A stretch of 64,000 nt of DNA, taken from positions 87,236 through 151,235 of the forward strand of contig NZ_FQZY01000007.1 in assembly GCF_900142165.1 (NCBI RefSeq), in the 5' to 3' direction. Made by a program: the position numbers and the translations under genes. Origin of the DNA: Hespellia stercorisuis DSM 15480 (GTDB lineage Bacteria; Bacillota; Clostridia; Lachnospirales; Lachnospiraceae). Below are positions 49,749-58,386 of the stretch, piece after piece (position 1 is the stretch's first letter; every line of letters starts with the position of its first letter). The notes beneath the pieces are model-generated. The model was not told the origin of the DNA. It saw only the letters and a list, made by a program, of their open reading frames with translations, and did not search any database.

Positions 49749-50405
49749 ATGCCAAGAACAATTACTGTTAAAGGAATTGGTAAAGCATTCGCAAAACCGG
49801 ATTATGTGGTTCTTTCCATGCATTTAGTATCTCAAAACATGGATTACGAAGAAACCATGCACTCCGCTTCTCTTCGGATACAGCATTTGACCGAAACACT
49901 GGTATCACTCGGATTTGATAAAGCCGATTTGAAGACTACCAACTTTAATATAGAAACAGATTATAATAGCGAAAAAGACTGCAACGGAAACTACCATAGA
50001 GTATTCAATGGCTATAAAGTCATCCAAGACTTGAAACTGGCGTTTGACTTCGACACCAATCGTCTTGCGACCGCACTTTCCGCCATCAGCGGATGCATTT
50101 CAAATCCTGAACTGTCCATTCGTTTTACCGTAAAAGATGCTACCGCAATCAACGAAGAAATGCTGCGGTCGGCAACAGTGAATGCCAAACGCAAGGCAGA
50201 AATATTATGTGAGGCATCCGGCGTTGAACTTGGACAATTGATGGCTATTGACTACAACTGGGGTGAATTAGATATCTACTCTCACACTCGCTATGATATG
50301 GCAGATGAATGTATGGCTGCTCCAATGATGGAACGCTCTATTGAAATTGAACCCGATGATATAGAAACAACGGATACTGCCACCTTTGTGTGGGAAATTA
50401 AATAA
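49749..50405 (+). CDS. SIMPL-domain (DUF541) protein
   Basis: 218 aa from ATG 49749 (GGAGG upstream). ITVKGIGKAFAKPDYVVLSMHLVSQNMDYEETM, LVSLGFDKADLKTTNFNIETDYN, YKVIQDLKLAFDFDTNRLATALSAIS and RKAEILCEASGVELGQLMAIDYNWGE are the SIMPL/DUF541 pattern (relatives of BP26/Omp28). Unlike most members it has no signal peptide, so it is cytosolic. 14 bp before hsdM. A role in the defence operon is unproven. Confidence 0.82.
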   Translation: MPRTITVKGIGKAFAKPDYVVLSMHLVSQNMDYEETMHSASLRIQHLTETLVSLGFDKADLKTTNFNIETDYNSEKDCNGNYHRVFNGYKVIQDLKLAFDFDTNRLATALSAISGCISNPELSIRFTVKDATAINEEMLRSATVNAKRKAEILCEASGVELGQLMAIDYNWGELDIYSHTRYDMADECMAAPMMERSIEIEPDDIETTDTATFVWEIK

Positions 50406-50419
50406 TGGAGGAAAGATAA

Positions 50420-51925
50420 ATGGCTGAAAAGAACAATGCCACAATAGGCTTTGAAAAACAAATATGGGATGCCGCCTGCGTTTTGTGGGGACACATTCCA
50501 GCTGCTGAATACAGAAAAGTAATCGTAGGATTGATATTCCTACGCTATATTTCCAGCACCTTTGAAAAACGATATGAGGAACTCAAAGCGGAAGGCGAAG
50601 GTTTCGAGGAAGATAGAGATGAATATCTGGGAGAAAACATCTTCTTCGTTCCAGAAAAAGCAAGATGGAGTGCTATTTCTGCCGCTGCTCACACCCCTGA
50701 AATCGGAACAGTTATTGATGAAGCCATGCGAGAAATCGAAGCCGAGAACAAGACATTAAAGAATGTTTTGCCGAAGAACTATGCAAGTCCAGACCTTGAC
50801 AAACGAGTGTTGGGCGATGTCGTAGACCTTTTTACCAATATGGACATGAGCGATACGGAAGATGGAAAAGACCTGCTCGGCCGTACTTATGAATACTGCA
50901 TCGCTCAGTTCGCTGCATACGAGGGTGTAAAGGGCGGAGAATTTTATACTCCTTCCAGTATCGTAAAAACCATCGTTTCAATACTAAAACCATTTGACAA
51001 CTGCCGTGTATATGACCCCTGTTGTGGTTCTGGCGGGATGTTCGTGCAGAGTGTAAAATTCATTCAGGCACATAGTGGCAATCGCCGCAGCATCTCCGTT
51101 TATGGGCAGGAATCCAATGCTGATACATGGAAAATGGCAAAAATGAATATGGCAATCCGTGGTATCGATGCTGATTTCGGACCATATCAAGCGGATACAT
51201 TTTTTAACGATTTACACGCAAATCTCCGTGCGGATTTCATTATGGCCAATCCTCCGTTTAACCTTTCTAACTGGGGGCAGGACAAGCTAAAGGAAGATGT
51301 CCGTTGGAAATACGGTACTCCGCCTGCTGGAAATGCCAACTACGCATGGATTCAGCATATGATTCACCATCTCGCACCAAACGGAAAACTCGGTCTGGTG
51401 CTTGCAAACGGGGCATTATCCACCCAGTCCTCCGGCGAAGGTGAAATCAGAAAGAATATCATCAATGCTGACCTCGTAGAAGGAATTGTTGCACTGCCTA
51501 CCCAACTGTTCTACAGCGTTACTATCCCGGTAACCTTGTGGTTCATCAGCAAGAATAAGAAGCAAAAAGGTAAAACGCTGTTCATTGATGCCCGCAAAAT
51601 GGGTTATATGGTTGACCGCAAGCACAGGGATTTTACTGATGAGGATATTCAGACATTGGCAGATACCTTCTCCTCCTTCCAAGATGGAACACTGGAAGAT
51701 GTCAAAGGCTTCTGTGCTGTTGCCGATTTGCAGACCATCGAAAAACAGGATTATATTCTCACACCGGGTCGTTATGTCGGCATAGAGGAACAGGAAGATG
51801 ATGGAGAGCCGTTTGAAGAAAAAATGACCCGCCTGACTTCTGAACTCTCCGATATGTTCGCCAAGTCCCATGAACTCGAAGATGAAATCCGTAAGAAATT
51901 GGGGGCGATTGGGTATGAAATATAA
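50420..51925 (+). CDS. hsdM: Type I restriction-modification methyltransferase HsdM
   Basis: 501 aa. N-terminal HsdM_N (FEKQIWDAACVLWGHIPAAEYRKVIVGLIFLRYIS), then the N6-adenine methyltransferase: GGEFYTPSSIVKTIVSIL (about 173), motif I VYDPCCGSGGMFVQS (about 197), motif IV MANPPFNLSNWG (about 275). It forms the HsdM2S methylase. Overlaps hsdS by 11 bp. Confidence 0.95.
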   Translation: MAEKNNATIGFEKQIWDAACVLWGHIPAAEYRKVIVGLIFLRYISSTFEKRYEELKAEGEGFEEDRDEYLGENIFFVPEKARWSAISAAAHTPEIGTVIDEAMREIEAENKTLKNVLPKNYASPDLDKRVLGDVVDLFTNMDMSDTEDGKDLLGRTYEYCIAQFAAYEGVKGGEFYTPSSIVKTIVSILKPFDNCRVYDPCCGSGGMFVQSVKFIQAHSGNRRSISVYGQESNADTWKMAKMNMAIRGIDADFGPYQADTFFNDLHANLRADFIMANPPFNLSNWGQDKLKEDVRWKYGTPPAGNANYAWIQHMIHHLAPNGKLGLVLANGALSTQSSGEGEIRKNIINADLVEGIVALPTQLFYSVTIPVTLWFISKNKKQKGKTLFIDARKMGYMVDRKHRDFTDEDIQTLADTFSSFQDGTLEDVKGFCAVADLQTIEKQDYILTPGRYVGIEEQEDDGEPFEEKMTRLTSELSDMFAKSHELEDEIRKKLGAIGYEI

Positions 51926-53009
51926 TTTATCTGATATTTGCTCCTTTCGGAAAGGAAAGACAGATGTAAGTACGCTTGATAAAGGTACATATATTTCTAC
52001 GGAAAACATGATACCCAATCGAGGAGGAATTACAACAGCGAGTTCTCTTCCTACTGTTGATTTAACGCAAGAATACAAAGTTGGTGATGTTCTTGTTTCG
52101 AATATTCGTCCATATTTCAAAAAAATATGGCAAGCGAAGTTTAATGGTGGCTGTTCCAATGATGTTTTAGTTTTTGCAGCTAAAAAAAACACAGATGCAA
52201 GCTTTTTATATTATGTCCTTGCAAATGACGAGTTTTTCACTTATTCAATGGCAACCTCAAAGGGAACAAAAATGCCAAGAGGTGATAAAACCTCAATAAT
52301 GCAATATCCAGTACCAGTATTTGATTTGAATACGCAAAAAAATATTTCAAGCATTTTGCAAAGCATAGACGATAAAATTGAACTTAATCAGAACATAAAC
52401 AAGAATTTAGAACAGCAAGCAGATGCTTTGTACCAGTCATTCTTTTCACCCAAGTCAGGAACGCAAGGCAAACTGGTTACACTTGATGAATATTGCTCTA
52501 TTTTCACTGGCAAAAAGAACGCTAATGCATCTGTGGATGGTGGAAAATATAAATTCTTTACTTGTGCTCCTGAAGCTTTGCAAATTGATAGCTACATTTA
52601 TGACGGAAACGCTATCATTGTTTCGGGTAATGGGGCATATACAGGTCGAACACGCTTTTATAGTGGCAAATTTGACTTATACCAGAGAACATATGCTTGT
52701 ACGCTGCTTGATAATGTAAATCCAGAGTTCATATTTCCTCTTTATTGGTTTGTAAAATTAGAACTCAGCAAGAAAATTATGGGCGGAACTCGTGGCTCTG
52801 CAATTCCGTATATCGTAATGAATGATTTAGCAAAGTTTGAGTTCATATACAACGAGCAAACATTCACAGAATATATGCCAATATTCAAGAGTCTCACCGA
52901 AGCAATACAAGCAAATGAATTTGAAAATGAAAATCTTGCTCAAATCCGTGATTCGTTATTACCGAAACTGATGTCCGGTGAACTTGATGTCTCCAACCTC
53001 GACCTCTAA
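51915..53009 (+). CDS. hsdS: Type I specificity subunit HsdS (expressed, phase-variable)
   Basis: 364 aa from ATG 51915, which overlaps the hsdM stop. Two target-recognition halves joined by conserved helices. TRD1-a is about 1-150, conserved region 1 is NISSILQSIDDKIELNQNINKNLEQQ (about 142-167), TRD2-a is about 175-340, conserved region 2 is DSLLPKLMSGELDVSNLDL. The DNA encoding INKNL carries repeat ATAAACAAGAATTTAG, and its inverse lies 5 bp past the stop, so the second half can be flipped out. Alternative halves lie at 54119-55269. Confidence 0.92.
   Translation: MKYNLSDICSFRKGKTDVSTLDKGTYISTENMIPNRGGITTASSLPTVDLTQEYKVGDVLVSNIRPYFKKIWQAKFNGGCSNDVLVFAAKKNTDASFLYYVLANDEFFTYSMATSKGTKMPRGDKTSIMQYPVPVFDLNTQKNISSILQSIDDKIELNQNINKNLEQQADALYQSFFSPKSGTQGKLVTLDEYCSIFTGKKNANASVDGGKYKFFTCAPEALQIDSYIYDGNAIIVSGNGAYTGRTRFYSGKFDLYQRTYACTLLDNVNPEFIFPLYWFVKLELSKKIMGGTRGSAIPYIVMNDLAKFEFIYNEQTFTEYMPIFKSLTEAIQANEFENENLAQIRDSLLPKLMSGELDVSNLDL
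52395..52410 (+). repeat. hsdS inversion site IR1 (direct)
   Basis: ATAAACAAGAATTTAG inside hsdS, encoding the start of the INKNL helix between the two TRDs. Confidence 0.85.
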
Positions 53010-53028
53010 GCCGCTAAATTCTTGTTTA
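53010..53028 (-). repeat. hsdS inversion site IR4 (inverted)
   Basis: GCCGCTAAATTCTTGTTTA just past the hsdS stop: the exact inverse of TAAACAAGAATTTAGCGGC at 54642-54660. With IR1 it brackets TRD2-a. Confidence 0.85.
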
Positions 53029-53050
53029 AGCTATACCAATAACCCCTGTG

Positions 53051-53082
53051 AGTGGCAGGAGTTGAACTGAGGGACTGCCACT
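53051..53082 (+). terminator. Hairpin between hsdS and recombinase gene
   Basis: AGTGGCAG (53051-53058) pairs with CTGCCACT (53075-53082). There is only a weak T-run downstream, so attenuator, terminator or recombination-associated hairpin are all possible. Confidence 0.4.
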
Positions 53083-53119
53083 CCTTAGTCATTCTCGATT
53101 TTGAAAAGGAGAAATGACT

Positions 53120-54106
53120 ATGAAACAGAAACTAATCACAGAAATTATACAGGGAATGCTTGGCACCCTTAACAATGCCCAGCTTGCAAAACTACAGAAG
53201 GTGTTGGAGCATACCCTCTTCAGCAAAGAAATTACAGACACGGTGTCCGAGGATACCATAACACCCAATGCGAAACTTTTAGACGCTTTCCTTGCCGCAA
53301 AACGCATAGAAGGCTGTTCTGAAAAGTCGCTGAGTTATTATAAAACAACGATTGAAACCATGCTGGCAAAGGTAGGAAAAGGTGTCCAGACCATTGAAAC
53401 AGATGACCTCCGCTCCTATCTCACCGAATATCAAAAGGAAAAGCAGTCCAGCAAAGTGACGATTGATAATATTCGCAGAATTCTTTCCAGCTTCTTTTCG
53501 TGGTTGGAGGATGAGGACTACATTATAAAAAGTCCAGTTCGCCGCATACATAAGGTGAAATCAGCACTGACGATAAAAGAAACCTACACCGATGAGAACT
53601 TGGAAACCATGCGTGATAGCTGCGAAGAACTGCGAGATTTAGCATTGATTGATATGCTTGCATCAACGGGTATGCGTGTAGGTGAACTGGTTCTCCTAAA
53701 TCGTGAGGATATCAATTTTGATGAGCGGGAATGCGTTGTGTTCGGTAAAGGCAGCAAGGAACGCATGGTGTACTTCGATGCCAGAGCAAAAATACACTTG
53801 CAGAACTATCTGGACAGCCGAACCGATGATACCCCCGCACTTTTCGTTTCGCTGAAAGCACCATACAAGCGATTGCAGATTGGTGGTGTCGAGGTAAGAC
53901 TGCGAAGCCTTGGAAGGCAGTTGGGCATTCATAAAATGCACCCGCATAAATTCCGAAGAACACTTGCTACAATGGCAATTGATAAGGGAATGCCTATTGA
54001 ACAGCTGCAACAGCTTTTAGGGCATCAAAGGATAGATACGACTTTGCAATATGCAATGGTCAAGCAGAGCAATGTTAAAATTGCTCATAGAAAATTTATT
54101 GGATAG
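53120..54106 (+). CDS. Tyrosine recombinase (hsdS invertase)
   Basis: 328 aa from ATG 53120 (GGAG upstream). Core-binding domain (NAKLLDAFLAAKRIEGCSEKSLSYYKTTIETML) and catalytic domain with STGMRVGELVLLN (Arg I), HPHKFRRTLATMAI (His-x-x-Arg), LLGHQRIDTTLQYA (His and Tyr nucleophile). Placed between the expressed hsdS and the spare hsdS halves and surrounded by four matching repeats, so it is the likely shuffling enzyme, as in other invertible type I loci. Confidence 0.9.
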   Translation: MKQKLITEIIQGMLGTLNNAQLAKLQKVLEHTLFSKEITDTVSEDTITPNAKLLDAFLAAKRIEGCSEKSLSYYKTTIETMLAKVGKGVQTIETDDLRSYLTEYQKEKQSSKVTIDNIRRILSSFFSWLEDEDYIIKSPVRRIHKVKSALTIKETYTDENLETMRDSCEELRDLALIDMLASTGMRVGELVLLNREDINFDERECVVFGKGSKERMVYFDARAKIHLQNYLDSRTDDTPALFVSLKAPYKRLQIGGVEVRLRSLGRQLGIHKMHPHKFRRTLATMAIDKGMPIEQLQQLLGHQRIDTTLQYAMVKQSNVKIAHRKFIG

Positions 54107-54118
54107 AGAGGTAAGATA

Positions 54119-54664
54119 ATGGGAGAATGGAAAGACTGTACAATTGGAGATATAGGAACTGTTGTTGGTGGTGCTACGCCATCAACAAAGAAAACCGAAT
54201 ATTATGAAAATGGTAACATTTCATGGATTACGCCTAAGGATTTGTCAAATTTTACAGGTAGATTTATTACATATGGTAGCAGAAATATTACTGAAGTAGG
54301 GTTAAAGAACTGTTCAGCACAGTTAATGCCCCGCCATACAATTCTATTTACCTCGAGAGCACCTATAGGTTATGTTGCTATTGCTGATAGAGAAGTCTGT
54401 ACAAATCAAGGATTTAAGAGTGTCATTCCGAATGAAAATACTGATTATTTATTTTTATACTACCTATTGAAGTACAATAAAGATAATATTGAAAATATGG
54501 GAAGTGGCACAACATTCAAGGAAGTATCAGGCAATACTATGAAAAATATCGGTGTACGCATTCCAGCTTCGTACGAAGAGCAAAAAGCAATCGGATCTGT
54601 TTTGGATACATTGGATAGAAAAATTGAAGAAAATGCTCGCATAAACAAGAATTTAGCGGCTTAA
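54119..54664 (+). CDS. Spare HsdS N-terminal half (TRD1-b), OFF configuration
   Basis: 181 aa: MGEWKDCTIGDIGTVVGGATPSTKKTEYYENGNISWITPKDL... to EEQKAIGSVLDTLDRKIEENARINKNLAA. It ends right after the inversion repeat, reading NLAA-stop. The expressed hsdS would end the same way if its second half were inverted, so this is the inverted (OFF) state of a second hsdS. Might act as a half-subunit or be silent. Confidence 0.85.
   Translation: MGEWKDCTIGDIGTVVGGATPSTKKTEYYENGNISWITPKDLSNFTGRFITYGSRNITEVGLKNCSAQLMPRHTILFTSRAPIGYVAIADREVCTNQGFKSVIPNENTDYLFLYYLLKYNKDNIENMGSGTTFKEVSGNTMKNIGVRIPASYEEQKAIGSVLDTLDRKIEENARINKNLAA
54642..54660 (+). repeat. hsdS inversion site IR2 (direct)
   Basis: TAAACAAGAATTTAGCGGC at the end of the TRD1-b half; pairs as an inverted repeat with IR3 and with IR4. 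Confidence 0.85.
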
Positions 54665-55269
54665 ATAGTAATGTTGGAAACATCGAGTTCACCAGACATC
54701 AATTTAGGTAATAAGGTATCACGCGCTGTAGCCAATCGTATATTCTCATCTTTGTTGTGACCTATCATTTCAAAAATAGGAGTTACAACAGATGTATAAT
54801 TGTGAACTACATCAAAATTCAGGTCACATATCAGCATTGAAGCTATATGTTGAGGATAAATATGTGGTTGTGCGGAACCTGTTTGAGCGTCATAGATTTC
54901 TTTCTGTCTTTTTTTGAGTAGTACATACCAAAAATAGACATCGTCTGTCATAGCACTATCAATGAAAGATGAGTCAGATGACCAGATGGGTATATTCCAT
55001 AAGCTAACATACCCTGCATTTGCACCTGAAGCAGATATAGCAAGAACAGGTGCAACGGTATTAGAACTATTGTGGTAAGTTGATGGTTCTAAACCGCCAG
55101 CAACTACTGGAACATTTCCAAATACAGCGTTTTTGGATAATAAACCTTTACCTCTTTTGGGTGTAATACTATCTCCGATAGTTTTTTCACCACTAGAGAT
55201 ATTAGGAAACATATTATCAAATATTGCCTGAGCTTGTTGCTCTAAATTCTTGTTTACACCGTACCGCAA
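54661..55269 (-). CDS. Spare HsdS C-terminal half (TRD2-b), inverted
   Basis: 202-aa frame on the minus strand, beginning VNKNLEQQAQAIFDNMFPN just inside IR3 and ending DTLLPKLMSGELDVSNITI, close to the end of the expressed HsdS (SGELDVSNLDL). It has no promoter/RBS of its own that I can see and is best read as a donor cassette. Inverting IR2-IR3 fuses it in frame to TRD1-b, and inverting IR1-IR3 fuses it to TRD1-a. Confidence 0.85.
   Translation of the reverse strand: MRYGVNKNLEQQAQAIFDNMFPNISSGEKTIGDSITPKRGKGLLSKNAVFGNVPVVAGGLEPSTYHNSSNTVAPVLAISASGANAGYVSLWNIPIWSSDSSFIDSAMTDDVYFWYVLLKKRQKEIYDAQTGSAQPHIYPQHIASMLICDLNFDVVHNYTSVVTPIFEMIGHNKDENIRLATARDTLLPKLMSGELDVSNITI
55242..55256 (-). repeat. 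hsdS inversion site IR3 (inverted)
   Basis: CTAAATTCTTGTTTA, the inverse of the IR1/IR2 core, at the start of the inverted TRD2-b half. Confidence 0.85.
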
Positions 55270-55304
55270 GCGAACTAAAATACTAAAGTAAAGGAGCGAA
55301 TACT

Positions 55305-58300
55305 ATGTCAGGATTATACACTGAGGCGGATTATGAAAATTCTGTAGTCGAATTATTCCGCAATATGGGCTACACCTATTTATACGGTCCCGATGTGGAG
55401 CGTGAGTTCAACAATCCTCTCTATGAGGAAGAACTGCTGTCCTCTCTCCACCGTTTGAACCCCTCTCTGCCGGAGGACGCAATTTCCGATGCCCTTTTTA
55501 AGCTGAAGAATTTTGAAAACGGTGAACTTGTGCAGAAGAATGCTGTCTTTATGGATTTCCTGCAAAATGGTATTCCTGTACGCTTTTTTGTCAAAGGTGA
55601 GGAACGCTCTTCTATCGTCTACCTCGTGGATTATAAAAATCCCGATAATAACTCTTTCATCGTAGCAAATCAGTGGACATTTGTTGAAAACAGCAATAAG
55701 CGTCCCGATGTTTTGCTGTTTGTAAATGGGCTTCCCGTTGTAATTGTTGAACTGAAATCTCCATCCAGAGAAGAAACGGATGCCTCTGCCGCATACCGTC
55801 AGCTTCGCAATTACATGAAAGAAATCCCGTCCATTTTCATCTATAACGCCATCTGTGTTATGAGTGACCAAATGACCTCAAAAGCTGGAACGATTACCTC
55901 CGGCGAAGACCGTTTCATGGAGTGGAAAACAGTTGATGGCAGCTATGAAAATACACAATATGCGCAGTTTGATACTTTCTTCGAGGGAATGTTTCAGAAG
56001 GAACGATTGCTGGATATTATCAAAAACTTCATCTGCTTTTCCAATGAAGGGATAAATTCGTTTAAGATTTTAGCAGGATACCATCAGTATTTTGCTGTAA
56101 ATAAAGCAGTCGAATCCACAAAACACGCTACCAAAACAGACGGTAAAGGCGGTGTGTTCTGGCATACACAAGGCAGTGGAAAATCCCTGTCTATGGTATT
56201 CTATGCCCATTTGCTGCAAGAAGCATTGGATAGCCCTACCATTGTTGTGCTGACGGATAGAAATGATTTAGATGACCAGCTGTTCGGTCAGTTCGCAAAG
56301 TGTAAGGACTTCTTGCGACAAGACCCAATGCACGCGCAGAGCCGTGAAAATCTGAGTGAGTTACTTGCAGGCAGACAGGCAAACGGTATTATCTTTACCA
56401 CGATGCAGAAATTCGAAGAATCAAATGAAGCACTATCTGAACGCAGAAATATCATCGTAATGGCTGATGAAGCACATCGTGGGCAGTATGGCTTAACAGA
56501 AAAAATCAAGCTGACTACCAATGAAGATGGCGAAGAAGTCGCAAAGCGAGTTGTCGGCACAGCCCGTATCATTAGAAACAGCTTGCCTAACGCTACATAC
56601 ATCGGTTTTACAGGAACACCAATCTCTTCTAAAGACCGCAGCACCCGTGAAGTATTCGGGAACTATATCGATATTTACGATATGACCCAAGCTGTTGAGG
56701 ATGGAGCAACCCGCCCTGTTTATTATGAAAGCCGTGTCATTAAGCTGAACCTTGATGAGGCTACGCTGAGAATGATTGATGCCGAGTATGACATTATGTC
56801 GAATAATGCAGACCCGGAAGTTATCGAAAAGAGCAAATGCACACTGGGACAGATGGATGCCGTTCTTGGCAATGACAATACCATCAATTCACTTGTGTGC
56901 GATATTCTCGACCACTATGAAAATTATCGTGAAGGACTGCTGACAGGAAAGGCTATGATAGTAGCCTACTCTCGTCCGATTGCGATGAAAATATATAAAC
57001 GCATTTTGGAATTGCGTCCGGGCTGGACAGAAAAAGTTGGCATCGTTATGACCTCCGGCAACAATGACCCGGAAGAATGGCATGATATTGTTGGGAACAA
57101 GCACCACAAGAATGAACTGGCAAAGAAATTCAAGGACAATAATAGTCCTTTGAAAATTGCCATTGTAGTAGATATGTGGCTGACAGGCTTTGATGTTCCT
57201 TCACTTGCCACGATGTATGTATACAAACCAATGAACGGTTACAATCTCATGCAGGCCATCGCTCGTGTCAATCGTGTTTTCCGTGATAAGGAAGGTGGAC
57301 TGGTTGTTGATTATGTAGGCATAGCCGCTGCACTAAAACAGGCAATGAATGATTACACAACTCGTGACAAGAAAAACTATGGTGATACCGATGTTGCCAA
57401 GGTTGCCTATCCGAAGTTCATTGAAAAGCTGGGTGTTTGCCGTGATATGTTCCACGGCTTTGACTATAGTAAATTCACCACAGGAACCGACCTCGAAAGA
57501 GCCAAGTCCATCAGTGGTGCCGTCAACTTCATCATTGCCCGTGAAAAGCAAACAGAAAAAGAAACCTTTGTTAAGGAAGCACTTCTGCTCCATCAGGCAC
57601 TCTCCCTCTGTTCTTCTCTTGTATGTGAGAAAGACAGATTTGAAGCAGCTTTCTTTGAATCGGTTCGTGTTTTGGTTATGCGTCTTACCAATGCCGGAAC
57701 AGGCAGAAAAATTTCCCTTCCAGAGATGAATGCCCGCATTAACGAATTGCTGAAACAGAGCATTAAGAGCGATGGTGTTATTAACCTATTCTCTGATGCA
57801 CAGGAAGAATTTTCACTGTTTGACCCAAAGTTTCTGGAAGAAATCAGCCGTATGAAGGAGAAAAATCTTGCTGTTGAACTGCTTAAAAAGCTGATTGCAG
57901 AGCAGGTTTCTATTTACCGTAGAACCAATGTTGTAAAATCAGAAAAATTCAGCGAGATTATGCAAAAAGCTATCAACTCCTATCTGAACGGAATGCTTAC
58001 CAACGAGGAAGTAATCGCAGAAATGCTCAAACTTGCGAAGCAGCTGGCAGAGGCACACGAAGAAGGTCAGCAGCTTGGCTTGACAGCAGATGAACTGGCA
58101 TTCTATGATGCACTCACTAAGCCACAGGCAATTAAAGATTTCTATCAAAACGAAGAACTCATTGCTATCACAAAAGAACTGGCAGACACGCTCCGTAAGA
58201 ACAAGACGATTGACTGGCAGCGCAAGGAAACGGCTCGTGCGAAAATGCGTACTCTAATCAAGCGACTCTTAAAACGCCACAAATATCCACCGGATGGCAT

Positions 58301-58370
58301 GGATGATGCTGTCCAGACAGTTATGACCCAGTGCGAATTGTGGACAGATAGCGTTATGGAAACGGAATAA
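55305..58370 (+). CDS. hsdR: Type I restriction endonuclease subunit HsdR
   Basis: 1021 aa with AAGGAG upstream. N-terminal PD-(D/E)XK nuclease (KRPDVLLFVNGLPVVIVELKSPSR, about 135-155). SF2 translocase: Walker A FWHTQGSGKSLSMVF (about 285), LTDRNDLDDQL, DEAH-box IVMADEAHRGQYG (about 386), GFTGTPIS, and motif VI YNLMQAIARVNRVF. A C-terminal helical domain contacts HsdM/S. It cleaves unmodified DNA after translocation. Confidence 0.95.
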   Translation: MSGLYTEADYENSVVELFRNMGYTYLYGPDVEREFNNPLYEEELLSSLHRLNPSLPEDAISDALFKLKNFENGELVQKNAVFMDFLQNGIPVRFFVKGEERSSIVYLVDYKNPDNNSFIVANQWTFVENSNKRPDVLLFVNGLPVVIVELKSPSREETDASAAYRQLRNYMKEIPSIFIYNAICVMSDQMTSKAGTITSGEDRFMEWKTVDGSYENTQYAQFDTFFEGMFQKERLLDIIKNFICFSNEGINSFKILAGYHQYFAVNKAVESTKHATKTDGKGGVFWHTQGSGKSLSMVFYAHLLQEALDSPTIVVLTDRNDLDDQLFGQFAKCKDFLRQDPMHAQSRENLSELLAGRQANGIIFTTMQKFEESNEALSERRNIIVMADEAHRGQYGLTEKIKLTTNEDGEEVAKRVVGTARIIRNSLPNATYIGFTGTPISSKDRSTREVFGNYIDIYDMTQAVEDGATRPVYYESRVIKLNLDEATLRMIDAEYDIMSNNADPEVIEKSKCTLGQMDAVLGNDNTINSLVCDILDHYENYREGLLTGKAMIVAYSRPIAMKIYKRILELRPGWTEKVGIVMTSGNNDPEEWHDIVGNKHHKNELAKKFKDNNSPLKIAIVVDMWLTGFDVPSLATMYVYKPMNGYNLMQAIARVNRVFRDKEGGLVVDYVGIAAALKQAMNDYTTRDKKNYGDTDVAKVAYPKFIEKLGVCRDMFHGFDYSKFTTGTDLERAKSISGAVNFIIAREKQTEKETFVKEALLLHQALSLCSSLVCEKDRFEAAFFESVRVLVMRLTNAGTGRKISLPEMNARINELLKQSIKSDGVINLFSDAQEEFSLFDPKFLEEISRMKEKNLAVELLKKLIAEQVSIYRRTNVVKSEKFSEIMQKAINSYLNGMLTNEEVIAEMLKLAKQLAEAHEEGQQLGLTADELAFYDALTKPQAIKDFYQNEELIAITKELADTLRKNKTIDWQRKETARAKMRTLIKRLLKRHKYPPDGMDDAVQTVMTQCELWTDSVMETE

Positions 58371-58386
58371 GGGAGATAAAAAATAG

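Noticed and set aside
53114..54106. Tyrosine recombinase as integrase of the prophage
   Set aside because: It lies between hsdS cassettes carrying its likely target repeats, far from both att sites, while serine recombinases lie next to the left end.
54119..55269. Decayed hsdS pseudogenes
   Set aside because: Both halves are intact, end at matching inversion repeats and rejoin in frame, so they are silent cassettes and not decay.
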